NCBI RefSeq assembly: GCF_028595305.1
Contig: NZ_JAQQXS010000001.1
Span: forward strand, 310,001 to 374,000
Source of the DNA: Roseateles koreensis
GTDB lineage: Bacteria; Pseudomonadota; Gammaproteobacteria; Burkholderiales; Burkholderiaceae_C
DNA length: 64,000 bases
Reading direction: 5' to 3'
Each line of letters begins with the position of its first letter. Positions within the stretch are counted from its first letter, which is position 1. Positions 38,212 through 46,810 of this stretch are shown here, in pieces. The position numbers were made by a program, and so were the translations under genes. The notes beneath the pieces were generated by a model. The model saw only the letters and a program-made list of their open reading frames with translations, was not told where the DNA came from and did no database searches.

Positions 38212-38340
38212 CCGCCTGAAAGAGACGCCTCAGGCCTTGTCCACCGCGGGTGAAGCATGGCCACGGCGGCGCGCTGATTCAACGACGCGGGCAAGCTTGC
38301 TGCGTGTACGACATAAAAAATTCAAAATTTCTTGAAGACC

Positions 38341-38370
38341 TTCAAAACAGACGAAAATTCGTTCTATAAT
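38341..38370 (+). promoter_or_regulatory. Promoter of tRNA-His
   Basis: TTCAAA (38341-38346) and TATAAT (38365-38370) with 18-base spacing, 56 bases before the tRNA 5' end, in an AT-rich stretch. Confidence 0.6.
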
Positions 38371-38426
38371 GAGAGTCTTCGCAGTGATCGAGATTAGTTT
38401 TATTCGATTGCTCCGCAAGTTTCAGT

Positions 38427-38503
38427 GGTGGCTGTAGCTCAGTTGGTAGAGCTACGGATTGTGATTCCGTCGGTCGTGGGTTCGAGCCCCATCAGCCACC
38501 CCA
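38427..38503 (+). tRNA. tRNA-His (anticodon GTG)
   Basis: A 77-base tRNA with the extra 5' G (-1) typical of histidine tRNAs at 38427, acceptor GTGGCTG/CAGCCAC, D loop AGCTCAGTTGGTAGAGC, anticodon GTG, T loop GGGTTCGAGCCC, and encoded CCA. Terminated by the hairpin at 38518. Confidence 0.97.
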
Positions 38504-38517
38504 AAAAATGCCAGTAA

Positions 38518-38543
38518 AAACAAGGACCTTCGGGTCCTTGTTT
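38518..38543 (+). terminator. Intrinsic terminator of tRNA-His
   Basis: AAACAAGGACC and GGTCCTTGTTT make an 11-base stem with a TTCG tetraloop, followed by a short T-rich tail. Confidence 0.88.
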
Positions 38544-39029
38544 CGTTTCAGGGGCGCGCTGGGGGCGAATCCTTCTCATTTGAGGGAGTTATGCCACATC
38601 GATGGCGACTTCAAAGACTACAAGTTGTGCCCCGCCATGATCGGACATGCCGGAAAGACCTGTTCCAGGATCAGCGTGTGAGTCCTCGCCTTGGTGACGC
38701 CGACGCGCAGAATCTTCCTGCTGCGCCAGTACGGTGGAAACCTTCTCACATCAATTGGCAACCCATCCCGAGCCCGCATGCCATTGGCTTTCAAAATCCT
38801 CCCCGACCGTCGGGGACTTGAGCAGTGGTAGCAGAAGTCCACGCAACGCATCGATCACTGTCGCCAGCGCCATCTTCTCCAAGGAGTTCTTGCGCAGGAA
38901 ACCCAGCGTGAGTCACCATCAAGGGCAAAGGCTGAATTGTTGGCCTGCACCATGCCCCTCCCCGAAGTCATCGTCGGTTTTGCCGCCTATAGTTGAAGCA
39001 AGGGCATGCAGCCTACAGGAGATGAATTG
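38544..39029. other. Gap after tRNA-His with no recognisable gene
   Basis: About 490 bases. Both strands have open frames of under 100 codons (for example 38618-38851 minus) without start signals or recognisable similarity. A stretch of this kind after a tRNA can be the remains of an old insertion, but no integrase, att repeat or known domain was seen. Confidence 0.5.
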
Positions 39030-39269
39030 ATGAACTCGCCCTATCACCGCTTCAGTGAATTGTTCGCCCAGTTGGGGCTGCCCTCGAACGACGAGGCGAT
39101 CCGTCGGTTCATTGCCGAGCACGCGCCTCTGGCTGGGGAAATCAAGCTTGAAGACGCAGCGTTTTGGACCGCTGCGCAGGCCCAATTGCTGCGTGAGACC
39201 ATCATTGATGACGCCGATTGGGCCGATGTGGTGGACCACCTCAACGCCGCGCTGCGCTCGGTGTTGTGA
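39030..39269 (+). CDS. DUF2789 small protein
   Basis: A 79-residue cytoplasmic protein beginning MNSPYHRFSELFAQLGLPS, with IRRFIAEHAPLAGEIKL and AAQAQLLRETIIDDADWAD. This order is typical of the DUF2789 family; no function is known. AGGAGA precedes the ATG at 39030, which decides the start over an ATG at 39006. The octanucleotide repeat begins 28 bases after its stop. Confidence 0.83.
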   Translation: MNSPYHRFSELFAQLGLPSNDEAIRRFIAEHAPLAGEIKLEDAAFWTAAQAQLLRETIIDDADWADVVDHLNAALRSVL

Positions 39270-39297
39270 CCGGCGAACAGGTTGATGGGCAGATGGG

Positions 39298-39385
39298 CTG
39301 ATGCGCTGATGCGCTGATGCGCTGATGCGCTGATGCGCTGATGCGCTGATGCGCTGATGCGCTGATGCGCTGATGCGCTGATGCG
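39298..39385. repeat. Octanucleotide tandem repeat, 11 perfect copies
   Basis: The unit CTGATGCG is repeated eleven times without a mismatch over 88 bases, between the DUF2789 gene and the first pirin gene. Each unit offers the same ATG/TGA-rich text. Perfect simple repeats of this length are prone to slipped-strand copy-number change. It is non-coding here, ending 122 bases before the pirin start. Confidence 0.95.
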
Positions 39386-39507
39386 CCCGTCATCTCAGCC
39401 ATGGAACGATGTGTTCACGCTGTAGGGACTGCTGAGATCGGGTTGTCACCCTCACCCTACTGACCATGCGGGCGGCCTTCGCTGCCCCGAAATAGCAGGA
39501 GCTTTTG

Positions 39508-40383
39508 ATGAAGACGGTTCTTTCGACCCGCAGTGCGCCGAGCCGCCATTGGGTTGGCGACGGATTTCCCGTGCATGGGATGTTTGGCTACAACGAAGGC
39601 GCTGTCGAGCGGAGCCCTTTTTTGATGCTGGACTACGCTGCCCCCACCCATTTCGAGCCAACGAGCGCTCGGCGCGGTGTGGGCCAACATCCGCATCGGG
39701 GGTTCGAGACGGTCACGATTGTCTATGCCGGTGAGGTCGAACACCGTGATTCGACCGGCCAGGGCGGTGTGATTGGTCCTGGCGATGTGCAGTGGATGAC
39801 CGCAGGCGGCGGCATTCTGCATGAGGAGTTTCACTCGGCCCAATATGCCAAGACGGGCGGCCCCTTCGAGATGGTGCAATTGTGGGTGAACCTGCCGGCA
39901 CGGGACAAGATGACCATACCGGGATACCAGGCGATTTTGAATGCCGACATTCCCGTCAGCCCTTTGCACAATGCCGAGGGGCAAGCGGCGGGGCAGGTGC
40001 GCGTGATTGCTGGTACTTTTGAGGGAGCTCATGGCCCGACTCACACCTTCTCGCCGATGAATGTGTGGGACCTGCGCTTGCAGGGTGGGCATACGGTAGA
40101 GTTGCTGCAGCCTGAAGGCTGGTCGGTGCAATTGGTGGTCTTGGCTGGCAAGGTTCGGATCAACGGTGGCACCGTTCTCGGCGCCGCGCAGATGGCCTCT
40201 TTGTCGGCCCAGGGCAACGAGTTGCGCATCGAGACCGACAGCGATGCCAAGTTGTTGTTGCTGGCGGGTGAGCCCATCGACGAACCGGTGGTGGGCTATG
40301 GCCCCTTCGTGATGAACAGCCAGGCGGAAATTGTGCAGGCGATCGACGACTTCAACGCGGGCAAGTTTGGCCGGATGCGTTGA
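39508..40383 (+). CDS. Pirin-family protein 1
   Basis: A 291-residue bicupin. The metal-binding residues of the N-terminal cupin are present: His61 and His63 (QHPHRGFETVT), His105 and Glu107 (GGGILHEEF). Bacterial pirins include quercetin 2,3-dioxygenases and redox-linked regulators; the substrate here is unknown. AGGAG precedes the ATG at 39508. It is convergent with a second, divergent pirin gene 84 bases beyond its stop. Confidence 0.92.
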   Translation: MKTVLSTRSAPSRHWVGDGFPVHGMFGYNEGAVERSPFLMLDYAAPTHFEPTSARRGVGQHPHRGFETVTIVYAGEVEHRDSTGQGGVIGPGDVQWMTAGGGILHEEFHSAQYAKTGGPFEMVQLWVNLPARDKMTIPGYQAILNADIPVSPLHNAEGQAAGQVRVIAGTFEGAHGPTHTFSPMNVWDLRLQGGHTVELLQPEGWSVQLVVLAGKVRINGGTVLGAAQMASLSAQGNELRIETDSDAKLLLLAGEPIDEPVVGYGPFVMNSQAEIVQAIDDFNAGKFGRMR

Positions 40384-40467
40384 TGTGCAGGGGGCTTTGG
40401 CCCCATACCGTAGCTGGTGAGGCTCCCCAAAATTGGAGGCCATATCGCGTCATGTGGGGCCAGGGTC

Positions 40468-41397
40468 TCAGGACCCGGCCTTGAGCTTGAGGCCCGCCAG
40501 CGTCGGGGCAACCAGACGCGGCGAGTTCGCGCCTGGTACGGCAGCAAAACGCGCATCACCGGCATTCCAATCCGCCAGCGCCTGCTCAAGCTCAAGCTGT
40601 GTACGTGCGACAAAGTTCCACCACAGCAAGGGTGGGCTGGCAAACGGTTCGCCGCCGAGCACGAGCATCTGGGTGTCAGCCGAGCAATGCAGGTCCAACG
40701 CACTGCGGCCGCGATCCAGCTTGAGCAAGGTGCCGGGCATCAAGGCTTCACCCGCCACCGCCGCTGCGCCGCGCAGCACGAGCACCGCATGCTCGAAGCC
40801 TGGCTCCAGCGGCAGCGAGGTTTGCACCGCGCTTGTGGTGACCAGATCTAAACCAACCAGAGGGCTGAATACTTCCACCGGAGAACTCGCGCCCAGCGCG
40901 TTGCCGACCAACACTGTGATCGTGAGGCCTTCACGTTCGATGATGGGCAGGGTTGGGTAGTGCTCGAAGGCGGGTGCGCGGTTGCGTTCGGTGTCGGGCA
41001 GCGCGATCCACATTTGTGCGGCATGCAAGCGACCGCCGTCGACCACGGCATCTTCGCTGTGCACGATGCCATGCCCGGCGGTCATCAGGTTCACCTGACC
41101 GGCGCGAATGACTTGCTCATGGCCCAGCGAATCGCGGTGCAGCAATTCGCCCTCGATCATCCAGGTAAAGGTTTGCAGGCCGATATGCGGATGCTGCCCC
41201 ACATGCATGCCTTGGCCGGGCTCGAACTGCGCCGGGCCGGCGTGGTCCAGAAAACACCAAGCACCCACGGTGCGCAGGCCGTGAGCGGGTAGGGCACGGC
41301 GCAGCGTGATGCCGCCCACGACAGACGGCCGGGCTTCGACACGTTGAAGGGATGCGTCGGTGTTGCCGTTGATGGAATCGGCGTGTTGTTCGGCCAT
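40468..41397 (-). CDS. Pirin-family protein 2
   Basis: A 309-residue bicupin related to, but clearly different from, the neighbour at 39508. Metal site: His69 and His71 (GQHPHIGLQTFTW), His113 and Glu115 (AGHGIVHSE). It carries a distinct C-terminal cupin and an N-terminal leader of about 20 residues. It lies 14 bases after osmC on the minus strand and so probably forms a two-gene operon with it, divergent from the broken lysR gene. Function unproven. Confidence 0.9.
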   Translation of the reverse strand: MAEQHADSINGNTDASLQRVEARPSVVGGITLRRALPAHGLRTVGAWCFLDHAGPAQFEPGQGMHVGQHPHIGLQTFTWMIEGELLHRDSLGHEQVIRAGQVNLMTAGHGIVHSEDAVVDGGRLHAAQMWIALPDTERNRAPAFEHYPTLPIIEREGLTITVLVGNALGASSPVEVFSPLVGLDLVTTSAVQTSLPLEPGFEHAVLVLRGAAAVAGEALMPGTLLKLDRGRSALDLHCSADTQMLVLGGEPFASPPLLWWNFVARTQLELEQALADWNAGDARFAAVPGANSPRLVAPTLAGLKLKAGS

Positions 41398-41411
41398 TTC
41401 GGATCCTTTAC

Positions 41412-41822
41412 TCAGGCGATCGAACTGTCGACGCGAACTTCTCCCGTCAGCAACTTGTGCATGGGGCAGGCGTTCGAGATCTTTAGCAATTGTGCGCGCT
41501 GCTCCTCGTTCAGCTCACCTTCCAGCCGGATGCGGCGCACGATGTCGTTGCCGCTGGCGGGCTTGCCATTCGGGTTGAGTTCCAGGGTCACATGAATATC
41601 GGCCAGCGGCCACTGCCGACGGACGGCCACCATGCGCAGCGTGATGGCCGTACACGCGCCGAGGCTTGCCAGCATCAGCCGCGTGGGGTCAGGTGCGGCG
41701 TTGGCGCCACCGACATCGATGGGTTCGTCGGCCGACCAAGCATGCCCGAGATCATCCTCCAGGGTAACGAGGTAGTTGGTGCTCACCGGCAGCGTAGCGG
41801 TGACTCGCGAGATGTTTGGCAT
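41412..41822 (-). CDS. OsmC-family peroxide/thiol protein
   Basis: A 136-residue protein of the OsmC/Ohr fold, whose paired cysteines reduce organic hydroperoxides. Cys57 (LASLGACTAITL) and Cys119 (KISNACPMHKLL) occupy the two conserved positions. Closer to the OsmC-like YhfA/redox branch than to Ohr. First gene of the osmC-pirin operon, facing the lysR relic across a 173-base region with a perfect palindrome. Confidence 0.9.
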   Translation of the reverse strand: MPNISRVTATLPVSTNYLVTLEDDLGHAWSADEPIDVGGANAAPDPTRLMLASLGACTAITLRMVAVRRQWPLADIHVTLELNPNGKPASGNDIVRRIRLEGELNEEQRAQLLKISNACPMHKLLTGEVRVDSSIA

Positions 41823-41965
41823 GACGGGTTGGTTCCTTGATTCTTCGAAATCAGGTGGAGAGCGTCACGAATGCGCTGCGCTCGGCAACGTCATGACGGC
41901 AACACCGTGAGATGACTGTAGATTTGGATTCATCGCGCAGGTAGTCTTTAAAATTGCGCAGCATT

Positions 41966-41981
41966 GTTCTATTGATAGAAC
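41966..41981. promoter_or_regulatory. Palindromic operator candidate between osmC and lysR
   Basis: GTTCTA-TTGA-TAGAAC, a perfect 6-4-6 inverted repeat 14 bases before the lysR start. Its place suggests a LysR-type site controlling both the regulator and the osmC-pirin operon, but the regulator is broken. Confidence 0.5.
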
Positions 41982-41995
41982 GACAAAGGGTGCCG

Positions 41996-42658
41996 ATGCA
42001 AGATCTCAATGATCTCGTTTATTTCGCGCATGTGGTTGATCATCGTGGCTTTGCGCCAGCCGCGCGTGCGCTGGCGGTGCCCAAGTCCAAGCTCAGCCGG
42101 CGCATTGCCTTGCTGGAGGAGCGATTGGGTGTGCGGCTGATCCAGCGCTCGACCCGCCGTTTCTCGGTGACCGAGGTGGGCGAGAGCTACTACCGCCGCT
42201 GGAAGATTCCAGCCTGGTGATGCGTGAACTGGCCCAGCGCGACCTGTACCTTGTGGCAAGCCCTGATTTGTGCCAACGCCTTCCATTGCCCACCGTGCCG
42301 GCGGAACTGGAGAAGCTCCCCAGCCTGGGCGATGGTCCGGCGGACCGGGATCATGTGTGGCAGTTGGTGGGCCCGGCCGGCGCTGTAGCCGATATTCCGC
42401 ATCGGCCCCGCCTGGTGACTGACGACATGCACGCGTTGCTGGTTGCCGCGGTGGCGGGCCTGGGCGTCGTGCAATTGCCGGCGATGGTGATGGGGGGACG
42501 AGCTGCGCGGCGGCCGTTTGGTGCGGCTGTTGCCGGATTGGTGTTCCAAGGGCTCGGTGATCCACGCCGTGTTTCCTTCCCGGCGGGGATTGTTGCCATC
42601 GGTTCGTGTGTTGATCGACTTCTTGGCCCAACGGTTCGCGGAGACTGCTGAAGATTGA
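41996..42658 (+). pseudogene. LysR-family regulator with internal deletion and frameshift
   Basis: The N-terminal winged helix is intact (DLNDLVYFAHVVDHRGFAPAAR, then LSRRIALLEERLGVRLIQRSTR) up to VGESYYRR, after which the frame stops at 42220. In the next frame the text restarts as LEDSSLVMRELAQRDLYLVAS, which is the middle of the effector domain, so about 100 residues are missing at about 42198-42201. A second shift sits in the run of six G at 42492-42497: before it VVQLPAMVMG, after it, in another frame, DELRGGRLVRLLPDW and VLIDFLAQRFAE to the stop at 42658. It cannot make a working regulator. It faces the osmC-pirin operon, its likely former target. Confidence 0.88.
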
Positions 42659-42695
42659 GTAACCCGTCTGGCGCACCGTTAGCGGAGCCAATGAC

Positions 42696-43436
42696 TCACC
42701 AGACGGTCAACTGATGCGTCAAGAGGCGTTGCAGCCAGGAGCGTGAAGCCGTCTCAGAGACATCGCCCTGGCCGACAATTTCAAGGCGTGCGTCCACCAC
42801 GTCGCCGGACTGCACCACATTGCCGGCCTTGACGTCGCGCGGGTCCACGACGCCTGAGAAGCGCATGGTGCTGACGCCGTTGTTGAAAGCGATGCTGCGC
42901 TCGCCACCCACTACCAGATGCCCGTTGGACAGCACGTTGACGACGGACGCGGCGAGGCGACCGGTTAATTTGCTATTGTTCTCTGTGTTGCCGCTGCCTT
43001 TGAAAGAGTCCGTGCCGGAGGCGCTAACGTCCATATTCATGAGACCTTTGAGCACGCTGCCCAGGCTGTTGGAGTTGGAGCCCGGGCCCTTGGAGGTGAG
43101 GGCGTTGGCACGCGAGTTGTCGGTGCTCAGTTTGCTGCTGGCGCTGAGGATTTCGGAGATATCCACCTTGAGCGTGTCGCCCACATTGCGGGGCCGCCGC
43201 TCGGCGGAGAATAAGGAGTCCGTCGCCATGCCCGGTCGGTAGATGCCGCCGGTCACCTGTGCTTCGACATAGGTGGGTGTCATTGCGGGTGCGGCGGTCA
43301 GCGGGCCCCGTGTGATGGTGGTCGGCGCCGACGCGCACCCGCACAAGGTGGACAGCCCAGTGAGCAGCAGCAGGCCCAGCGTGGCGAGGCTGCGGTTCTG
43401 GCGAGGGGTCGAGGCGCTTTGATGGAGGGTCTGCAT
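42696..43436 (-). CDS. flgH: FlgH-like flagellar L-ring protein (orphan)
   Basis: A 246-residue outer-membrane lipoprotein of the FlgH family, which forms the L-ring around the flagellar rod. Seen: a leader with a lipobox-like LCGC (Cys34), YVEAQVTGGIYRPGMATDSLF, the family mark ERRPRNVGDTLKVDI, GRLAASVVNVLSNGHLVVGGER, and DPRDVKAGNVVQSGDVVDAR with a shorter-than-usual C-terminus ending RLLTHQLTVW. No flgI, flgG or other flagellar gene is nearby, unlike a normal flagellar operon. It is the third gene of a minus-strand cluster with a lipoprotein and a helical protein, 100 bases after the former. Confidence 0.85.
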   Translation of the reverse strand: MQTLHQSASTPRQNRSLATLGLLLLTGLSTLCGCASAPTTITRGPLTAAPAMTPTYVEAQVTGGIYRPGMATDSLFSAERRPRNVGDTLKVDISEILSASSKLSTDNSRANALTSKGPGSNSNSLGSVLKGLMNMDVSASGTDSFKGSGNTENNSKLTGRLAASVVNVLSNGHLVVGGERSIAFNNGVSTMRFSGVVDPRDVKAGNVVQSGDVVDARLEIVGQGDVSETASRSWLQRLLTHQLTVW

Positions 43437-43536
43437 CGCTGGGTTTCCGGTGGATATGGGGTGTGGATCAGGGCTGGCCCCGTAGAGGAGGGGCGTCGGC
43501 GCTGATGTTCAGGTCGGTGAAATCAAGTCGGCAGGC

Positions 43537-44082
43537 TCAATGCGCGACAGGGGTCAGCAGGGCCGACACCACGGGGGCCAACTTGCTGCGTGTGGACGCC
43601 CATTTGCCTAGCTCCAGGTAATCGTCGACCGTGTAGGCGCTGCTGGCCAGTACCGTGCCGCGTTCAGAACGCAGGGTCAATGCCGCGCGATTCAAATAGG
43701 GCTTGTAGTCGCCGCCGAATAATGGAATATCCCAGCGCAGATCAGCCGTATATCTCAACCAGATATTGCAGGCGGGCTGAGTGCTGCCGGGCGGATAGAC
43801 GCGGCTTTCAATACCGTGTGACTGAAACTCGGCCTGCAGAGCGGGGATAAGATCAATCAATTGGATATTCTCGTTGTATTCGATGCACATCTGTTTGAAT
43901 GCCGCAAAATTGTGCTGCACCGTGTCGCTCGCGCTGGTGCCGTTCTCGGCGGCGGAATAAACCGCGGCGGAACTGCCCGCTTTGGCCAATTCCCAAAGGG
44001 GAATCGGGCTGAGCACAGAGCAGCCGCCAAGCAATAGCGCCGCGGCAAGGGCGATCAGGCTGGTTTGAAGGGTTTTGGGCAT
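43537..44082 (-). CDS. Lipoprotein of unknown function beside orphan flgH
   Basis: A 181-residue predicted lipoprotein: MPKTLQTSLIALAAALLLGGC with lipobox LGGC (Cys21). The mature part has no motif I recognise; it includes FAAFKQMCIEYNENIQL and a strand-rich second half (NIWLRYTADLRWDIPLFGGDY) that could form a small beta domain. It starts 17 bases after the helical protein gene and precedes flgH. A further cysteine pair (in CIEYN and ACNIW) could form a disulfide. Function unknown; location at the outer membrane is inferred from the lipobox. Confidence 0.72.
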   Translation of the reverse strand: MPKTLQTSLIALAAALLLGGCSVLSPIPLWELAKAGSSAAVYSAAENGTSASDTVQHNFAAFKQMCIEYNENIQLIDLIPALQAEFQSHGIESRVYPPGSTQPACNIWLRYTADLRWDIPLFGGDYKPYLNRAALTLRSERGTVLASSAYTVDDYLELGKWASTRSKLAPVVSALLTPVAH

Positions 44083-44099
44083 GATGAGGTGGGGTGAAG

Positions 44100-44612
44100 T
44101 CAGACCAAATCTTGCACGGCAACCACGGCCATCCCGGCGTAGTTGCCCACGGTGTTCACCGCCGACTCGACGCCCTTGACCACGGCGCTGCTGACTTCGC
44201 TGACCTCGTCGCCCACACTCGTCAAGGCCTGGCTGACAGTGTTCACTCCGCTTTGTATAGCGGTGTAGGTGTCGTGCGCCGCGCTTTCTACGCTGCTCAA
44301 GCCGCTGCGTGCCCAGGCTTCAACCGCTTGGCCAGCGGCCTCGGCTTCGGTACCCAGGTTGCTGACGGCGCCTTCGACGGAATCAACAGCCGTGTGCAAG
44401 CCGTGGGACACAGTCTCGTAGCCCTCGCTTGCTGATTGGGCCAGGGCCTCAAGTGCTTTGCTGCTGAACGCGTAGGTGCTGCTGACCGCATCTTTGGCGG
44501 TGTCCGCCACGCCAATGAGGGAGGCGGCCAAAGGCCCGACCGTCTTCACATCGCGCTCATATTTGCCGAGCTCCGGTACGCGGGTTGCATAGGATGATGA
44601 AATTGAATCCAT
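44100..44612 (-). CDS. Ala/Ser/Val-rich amphipathic helical protein
   Basis: A 170-residue protein without signal peptide or cysteine. From about residue 40 it is nearly continuous amphipathic helix, with a loose repeat of Ala/Ser/Val and Glu/Asp (TAVDSVEGAVSNLGTEAEAA, then GVNTVSQALTSVGDEVSEVS). The pattern recalls phasins, apolipoproteins and LEA proteins, which coat lipid or granule surfaces, but there is no real match that I recognise. First gene of the cluster with the lipoprotein and flgH; an AT-rich region lies upstream. Confidence 0.7.
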   Translation of the reverse strand: MDSISSSYATRVPELGKYERDVKTVGPLAASLIGVADTAKDAVSSTYAFSSKALEALAQSASEGYETVSHGLHTAVDSVEGAVSNLGTEAEAAGQAVEAWARSGLSSVESAAHDTYTAIQSGVNTVSQALTSVGDEVSEVSSAVVKGVESAVNTVGNYAGMAVVAVQDLV

Positions 44613-45638
<1,026 letters not shown>

Positions 45639-45671
45639 CACAGCGATTGAGCCCCTTGCCTGAAAGCGCCC

Positions 45672-46667
45672 ATGAACAACAACCTGACCCTTTTCACCCC
45701 CGCGGGTGCCCTGGCCAAAGCGCAGCCCTTGATGCGGGCCGCCAAGCGCCTGGCCAAGCTGGGCTTTGACGTGCATATCGACGAGGCTGCGCAGGCCCGG
45801 GACCAGCGCTTTGCCGGCGACGACGCCACCCGTTTGGCCGCATTGCACCGGGTGGCGGCAGCTGCGCCCAGCGTAGCCATGGCCACACGTGGCGGCTACG
45901 GCATGACGCGCCTGCTGGACCAAATCGATTGGAAGGTCCTGGCCCAAAGCGTCGAGCAAGGTACGCGCTGGGTTGGTATGAGTGATCTCACCTCGCTGCA
46001 ACTGGGCCTACTTGCACACGCCAAAGCGCAGAGCTGGGCCGGCCCCATGGCCTATGGCGACTTCGGCCGCAGCAGCAAAGAGGGAGGGGTTGACGACGTG
46101 ACCCAAGATTGTTTTCTGGAGGCCATGAACGGCTTGCTGGAGGCGGTTGGCTTTCGCTGCGAAAAAGGGCACGATGGTCTGGCGGTGCGCGGTACTTTGT
46201 GGGGCGGCAATTTGACGGTGCTGAACTCTTTGCTCGGGACCAAGCATCTGCCCAAGATCAAGGGCGGCATCTTGTTTCTTGAAGACATCAACGAGCACCC
46301 ATATCGGGTCGAGCGCAGTTTGTTGCAACTGGCGCAGGCGGGCATTCTGGACGCGCAAAAGGCGATTGTTCTGGGTGATTTTGGCGGCTGGAGCAAGGCG
46401 CCCAATGACCGTGGGTATGACCTCAAGGCCGCCGTCGAGGCGGTGCGCGCTCGTACCAAGACACCCATTTTGACGGGCTTGCCCTTCGGCCATGTGGAAA
46501 CCAAAGTCTGCTTGCCGGTGGGTGCGCAAGTGGATTTGATGGTGCAGGGCCGTGACGTGCTGTTGGATTGGCAAAGTGACCCGCAGCACAAACATGCGCA
46601 TGAACATTTGCATGAACAACATTCGCACGATCATGCCGGCGAGGGCGTGCATGACCACGCGCACTGA
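45672..46667 (+). CDS. ldcA: LD-carboxypeptidase with histidine-rich tail
   Basis: A 331-residue cytoplasmic peptidase (family S66) that cuts the terminal D-alanine from muropeptides in wall recycling. Catalytic triad is visible: Ser104 (VGMSDLTSL), Glu204 (LFLEDINEHPYR) and His274 (LPFGHVETK). The body is of normal length, but residues 301-331 form a tail with eleven histidines (HKHAHEHLHEQHSHDHAG and beyond) that the family usually lacks; it could bind Ni, Zn or Cu. It follows tadA by 33 bases. Confidence 0.93.
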   Translation: MNNNLTLFTPAGALAKAQPLMRAAKRLAKLGFDVHIDEAAQARDQRFAGDDATRLAALHRVAAAAPSVAMATRGGYGMTRLLDQIDWKVLAQSVEQGTRWVGMSDLTSLQLGLLAHAKAQSWAGPMAYGDFGRSSKEGGVDDVTQDCFLEAMNGLLEAVGFRCEKGHDGLAVRGTLWGGNLTVLNSLLGTKHLPKIKGGILFLEDINEHPYRVERSLLQLAQAGILDAQKAIVLGDFGGWSKAPNDRGYDLKAAVEAVRARTKTPILTGLPFGHVETKVCLPVGAQVDLMVQGRDVLLDWQSDPQHKHAHEHLHEQHSHDHAGEGVHDHAH

Positions 46668-46810
46668 CCCCTGACTTTTCGCACGCGGCACCGATTGGTT
46701 AGGCCGTTATGATTCATCGCAACGCCTCGTGATCTTCGGCCTATTAGCCGCCCTGATCTAGAGGCTTTGTGTTTTTTTGAATCAGCTTGTTGGTGATGCA
46801 GGGGCATCGG

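Noticed and set aside
38618-38851. A 77-codon minus-strand frame after tRNA-His
   Set aside because: No recognised similarity, start signal or neighbour in an operon; kept only as a featureless gap.
39298-39385. Octanucleotide tract considered as a CRISPR array or coding repeat
   Set aside because: No spacers and an 8-base unit; it lies between genes and matches no protein repeat.
42696-43436. The flgH gene as part of a full flagellar operon
   Set aside because: No other flagellar gene is in the 20 kb on either side that can be read here; the neighbours are unrelated.
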